Below are positions 61,191 to 64,000 of a stretch of 64,000 nt of DNA, piece by piece (within the stretch, counting starts at the first letter, position 1; each line of letters starts with the position of its first letter). Under the pieces are notes generated by a model. That model saw only the letters and a program-made list of their open reading frames with translations. It ran no database searches and was not told where the DNA came from. Both the position numbers and the translations under genes were made by a program. The stretch covers positions 355,512 through 419,511 of the forward strand of contig JAFYQK010000025.1 of the NCBI GenBank assembly GCA_017547165.1, read 5' to 3'. This stretch comes from Bacteroidaceae bacterium. Lineage in GTDB: Bacteria; Bacteroidota; Bacteroidia; Bacteroidales; Bacteroidaceae.

Positions 61191-61338
61191 ATTTTTCTTA
61201 CTTGTATTGAGTTGTTAATATTGTTAGGTTAATTCTCTCGATTAAGGGTCTTGCGTTTTTGATGGTTGCAAAATAAAAGAATCCCAACCAAATGGCCAGA
61301 ACCCTTGCTTTATTTCGCCTATTATCAAAAAACTGATG

Positions 61339-61346
61339 CAAAGGTA
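61339..61346 (-). promoter_or_regulatory. -7 element (TACCTTTG) of greA
   Basis: Reverse strand TACCTTTG with a long leader to the ATG at 61190. Confidence 0.5.
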
Positions 61347-61453
61347 TAACTTTAAAATGAATATACAACTATAAAGTCTTTGAAATCTTTGTATTTGACC
61401 TTTTTTAAGAATATTTATAATCTTTATATTATAATGTGTATTGGAGTTTTTAG

Positions 61454-61461
61454 TATCTTTG
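61454..61461 (+). promoter_or_regulatory. -7 element (TATCTTTG) of pnp
   Basis: TATCTTTG, 42 bp before the ATG at 61504. Confidence 0.5.
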
Positions 61462-61503
61462 CAAAGAAATAGACGTTTTATACATATATACAAAACAATT
61501 AAG

Positions 61504-63789
61504 ATGAATGTAATTACAAAGACTGTCTCTTTGCCTGATGGACGTACCATTAGCATCGAGACTGGAAAACTGGCAAAACAAGCCGATGGTGCCGTAATGT
61601 TGCGTATGAACAACACCGTGCTCCTGGCCACTGTTTGCGGTGCCAAGGATGCAGTTCCTGGCACAGATTTTATGCCTTTGCAGGTAGAGTATCGCGAGAA
61701 GTACAGCGCTGCTGGTCGTTTCCCTGGTGGATTCACCAAGCGTGAGGGTAAGGCAAATGACGAGGAAATTTTGACTTGTCGTTTGGTTGACCGCGCATTG
61801 CGCCCCTTGTTTCCCAGCGATTACCATGCTGAGGTTTATGTGAATGTTATTCTGTACTCTGCCGATGGTGTTGATATGCCTGATGCATTAGCAGGTTTTG
61901 CTGCTAGTGCGGCTTTGTGCTGTAGCGATATTCCTTTTGATGGTCCTATTAGTGAGGTTCGTGTTGCTCGCATCAATGGCGAGTTTGTAATCAACCCCAC
62001 TTTTGCTCAGTTGGAGAAGGCTGATATGGACTTGATGGTAGGTGCTACCGAGGAGAATATCATGATGGTAGAGGGTGAGATGAAAGAAGTTAGCGAGCAG
62101 GACTTGCTTGCTGCTCTTAAGGCTGCTCACGAAGCTATCAAGCCCATGTGTCAGTTGCAGAAGGAGTTGGCGAAGGCTCTCGGTACTGATGTTAAGCGTG
62201 AATATTGCCATGAGGTTAACGACGAGGATTTGCGCAATCAGGTTAAGGCAGAGTGCTATCAGCCCGCATACGATGTTACCAAGCAGGCTCTTGAAAAGCA
62301 CGCACGCGCAGAGGCTTTTGAGAAGATTCGCGAGGACTTCAAGTTGGAGTATGCTGCTGCTCACACAGAGTTGACCGATGATGAGTTGGCCGAGAAGAAT
62401 GCTTTGATTGATCGTTACTATCACGATGTAGAGAAGGACGCAATGCGTCGTTGCATCCTTGACGAAGGTATCCGTCTTGATGGTCGTAAGACTACAGACA
62501 TTCGTCCTATCTGGTGTGAAGTTAGTCCTCTGCCCATGCCTCATGGTAGCGCAATCTTCACTCGTGGTGAGACTCAGTCGTTGAGTACAACAACTCTTGG
62601 CACAAAGATGGACGAGAAGATGGTGGATAATGTGTTGGATAAGAGCTATATGCGTTTCCTCTTGCACTACAACTTCCCTCCCTTCTCAACAGGTGAGGCA
62701 AAGGCTCAGCGAGGTGTAGGACGTCGTGAAATCGGTCATGGTCACTTGGCATGGCGTGGTTTGAAGGGTCAGATTCCTGCTGATTATCCTTATACCGTTC
62801 GTGTTGTGAGCGATATCTTGGAGAGCAATGGCTCAAGCTCTATGGCTACAGTATGTGCTGGTTGCTTGTCATTGATGGATGCAGGCGTGCCTATGACTGC
62901 TCCCGTGAGCGGTATTGCAATGGGCCTTATCAAGAACCCTGGTGAAGACAAATATGCTGTATTGTCAGACATCTTGGGCGATGAGGACCACCTCGGAGAT
63001 ATGGACTTCAAGACTACAGGTACACCTAAGGGTCTTACTGCAACCCAAATGGATATCAAGTGTGACGGTCTTTCTTACGAAATCCTTGAGCAGGCTTTGA
63101 TGCAGGCGAAGGCTGGTCGTGAGCACATCTTGGGTGAGATGATGAAGACATTATCAGAACCTCGTGCAGAATTGAAACCCCATGTTCCTCGCATTGAGCA
63201 GATAATTATTCCTAAGGAGTTTATCGGTGCTGTTATCGGCCCCGGTGGTAAGATTATCCAGGGCATGCAGGAGGAGACCGGTGCTGTCATCACCATCGAA
63301 GAGGCTGATGGCGTAGGCAAGGTTCAGGTTTCTGGTTCAAGCAAGTCTATTATCGATGCGGCTATGAGTAAGATAAAGGCTATTGTTGCCGTTCCTGAGA
63401 TTGGCGAGGTATATGAGGGTACTGTACGTTCAGTAATGCCCTATGGTTGCTTTGTAGAGTTTATGCCAGGTAAGGACGGTTTGCTTCATATCAGCGAGAT
63501 AGACTGGAAGCGTCTTGAGACCGTTGAAGAGGCTGGTATTAAGGAAGGTGACAAGTTGCAGGTTAAGTTGCTTGAAATTGATCCCAAGACTGGTAAGTTC
63601 AAACTTTCACGTCGTGTGCTAATCGAGAAGCCCGAAGGTTATGTAGAACGTGAGCGTCGTCCTCGTCCTGAGCGTCCAGTACGTGGTGAACGTTCTGAGC
63701 GTCCAATGCGTGGAGAAAGAGGAGAGCGTGGTGAACGTCGTCCTCGTCCACAGGAATCAGGTAACGAGGCTGTAGATGTAACCGAGTAA
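61504..63789 (+). CDS. pnp: Polyribonucleotide nucleotidyltransferase (PNPase)
   Basis: 761 residues from ATG 61504 (the earlier TTG frame is upstream leader). Two RNase PH domains (first with [11 protein letters not shown]..., second with [14 protein letters not shown] and [14 protein letters not shown]), KH domain ([21 protein letters not shown]) and S1 domain ([17 protein letters not shown]). A basic Arg/Gly/Glu-rich tail with repeated RGER units follows, making it longer than E. coli PNPase (711). Role in RNA decay; the tail probably binds RNA or a partner. Confidence 0.97.
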   Translation: MNVITKTVSLPDGRTISIETGKLAKQADGAVMLRMNNTVLLATVCGAKDAVPGTDFMPLQVEYREKYSAAGRFPGGFTKREGKANDEEILTCRLVDRALRPLFPSDYHAEVYVNVILYSADGVDMPDALAGFAASAALCCSDIPFDGPISEVRVARINGEFVINPTFAQLEKADMDLMVGATEENIMMVEGEMKEVSEQDLLAALKAAHEAIKPMCQLQKELAKALGTDVKREYCHEVNDEDLRNQVKAECYQPAYDVTKQALEKHARAEAFEKIREDFKLEYAAAHTELTDDELAEKNALIDRYYHDVEKDAMRRCILDEGIRLDGRKTTDIRPIWCEVSPLPMPHGSAIFTRGETQSLSTTTLGTKMDEKMVDNVLDKSYMRFLLHYNFPPFSTGEAKAQRGVGRREIGHGHLAWRGLKGQIPADYPYTVRVVSDILESNGSSSMATVCAGCLSLMDAGVPMTAPVSGIAMGLIKNPGEDKYAVLSDILGDEDHLGDMDFKTTGTPKGLTATQMDIKCDGLSYEILEQALMQAKAGREHILGEMMKTLSEPRAELKPHVPRIEQIIIPKEFIGAVIGPGGKIIQGMQEETGAVITIEEADGVGKVQVSGSSKSIIDAAMSKIKAIVAVPEIGEVYEGTVRSVMPYGCFVEFMPGKDGLLHISEIDWKRLETVEEAGIKEGDKLQVKLLEIDPKTGKFKLSRRVLIEKPEGYVERERRPRPERPVRGERSERPMRGERGERGERRPRPQESGNEAVDVTE

Positions 63790-64000
63790 TTAAAAGCAAG
63801 TTTAGACCTTTTCGGAATAGATAAGGAATAATACATAAAGTAAAAGTCAGTGCTCTCAAAGGACTGCCCTTTTTCGGAAGTGAATAACACAGTATTTCCG
63901 AATTGATTGATTGACAAAGTGTTAAGTTGTTAGACGGTGAAACGACTTTTCGTTAAAAAACCGTTTAAACCTTTATTTTACGAAGATTCTACTCTTCTTA
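63790..64000. other. Downstream of pnp, no gene
   Basis: 211 bp with no firm open frame. A weak AGTC/GACT hairpin at about 63847-63867 followed by CCCTTTTT might end pnp transcription. The last 80 bp look like an AT-rich upstream region of the next gene. Confidence 0.4.

Larger units (their letters stand above)
61191..61503. other. Divergent greA/pnp intergenic region
   Basis: 313 bp. TACCTTTG at 61339-61346 (reverse) serves greA with a leader of about 140 bases; TATCTTTG at 61454-61461 serves pnp with a leader of about 37 bases. The greA leader is AT-rich with no obvious structured motif. No gene seen. Confidence 0.5.

Noticed and set aside
61888-62667. 259-codon reverse frame inside pnp
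   Set aside because: Antisense shadow of a highly conserved essential gene with no promoter or motif.
1-64000. CRISPR arrays and rRNA genes
   Set aside because: No regularly spaced identical repeats of CRISPR type and no rRNA-like stretches were seen.

Overview
The window looks like a chromosomal segment of a Bacteroidales bacterium, most likely Prevotellaceae. The evidence is many copies of the Bacteroidetes promoter element TAnnTTTG (often with TTTG about 20 bp upstream), weak or absent Shine-Dalgarno sequences, and a typical gene set: S46 dipeptidyl peptidase, DUF2851, DUF3089, a DUF5715 relic, a FeoA-FeoB fusion, YhhQ-QueF, tandem deoxynucleoside kinases and a WbqC-like protein.

Layout. 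1-8260: an M16 peptidase running off the left edge, PBP4-type carboxypeptidase, feoAB with a Cys-rich mini-protein, guanine deaminase and a second M16 peptidase. 8223-16525: RluA-type pseudouridine synthase, WbqC-like protein, GNAT protein, the parE-coaD-ctpA-ybeY run and a decayed Sel1-repeat gene. 16644-24985: patatin, lepB and dapB on the minus strand, then DUF2851-dprA-trpB2 and a LOG protein. 25026-31030: ferredoxin-nitroreductase, a conserved unknown, an S46 peptidase, a D-2-hydroxyacid dehydrogenase and a YjjG-like phosphatase. 31127-34875: queF-yhhQ behind a probable preQ1-I riboswitch, a truncated surface-protein tail and a DUF3089 lipoprotein between two copies of a palindrome. 34911-45479: deaD, GNAT, CPBP protease, TrmH methyltransferase, flippase, two dNKs, ruvB, THUMP-like methyltransferase, ribF and tRNA-Met(CAU).

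An accessory island follows directly downstream of the tRNA (about 45525-53200). It holds a PIN-like nuclease, an XRE regulator with an operator-like repeat cluster, and three genes overlapping by 4 bp: a transposase-type HTH fused to a membrane segment, a 708-residue membrane protein and a 219-residue protein with a winged-helix-like end. A DUF4143-type ATPase and two gene relics follow. I could not assign the three-gene unit to any described system, so it is the main candidate for something new.

53332-64000 returns to housekeeping: ahpF, ahpC and oxyR (with an OxyR-like site and an intercistronic hairpin), a DUF6377-like relic, nudC, an FNT channel, a His-rich secreted protein, a mannose-1-phosphate guanylyltransferase, HIT, greA and pnp. 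Several genes have the -7 element so close to the ATG that their mRNAs should be leaderless or nearly so; this also corrects several start codons.
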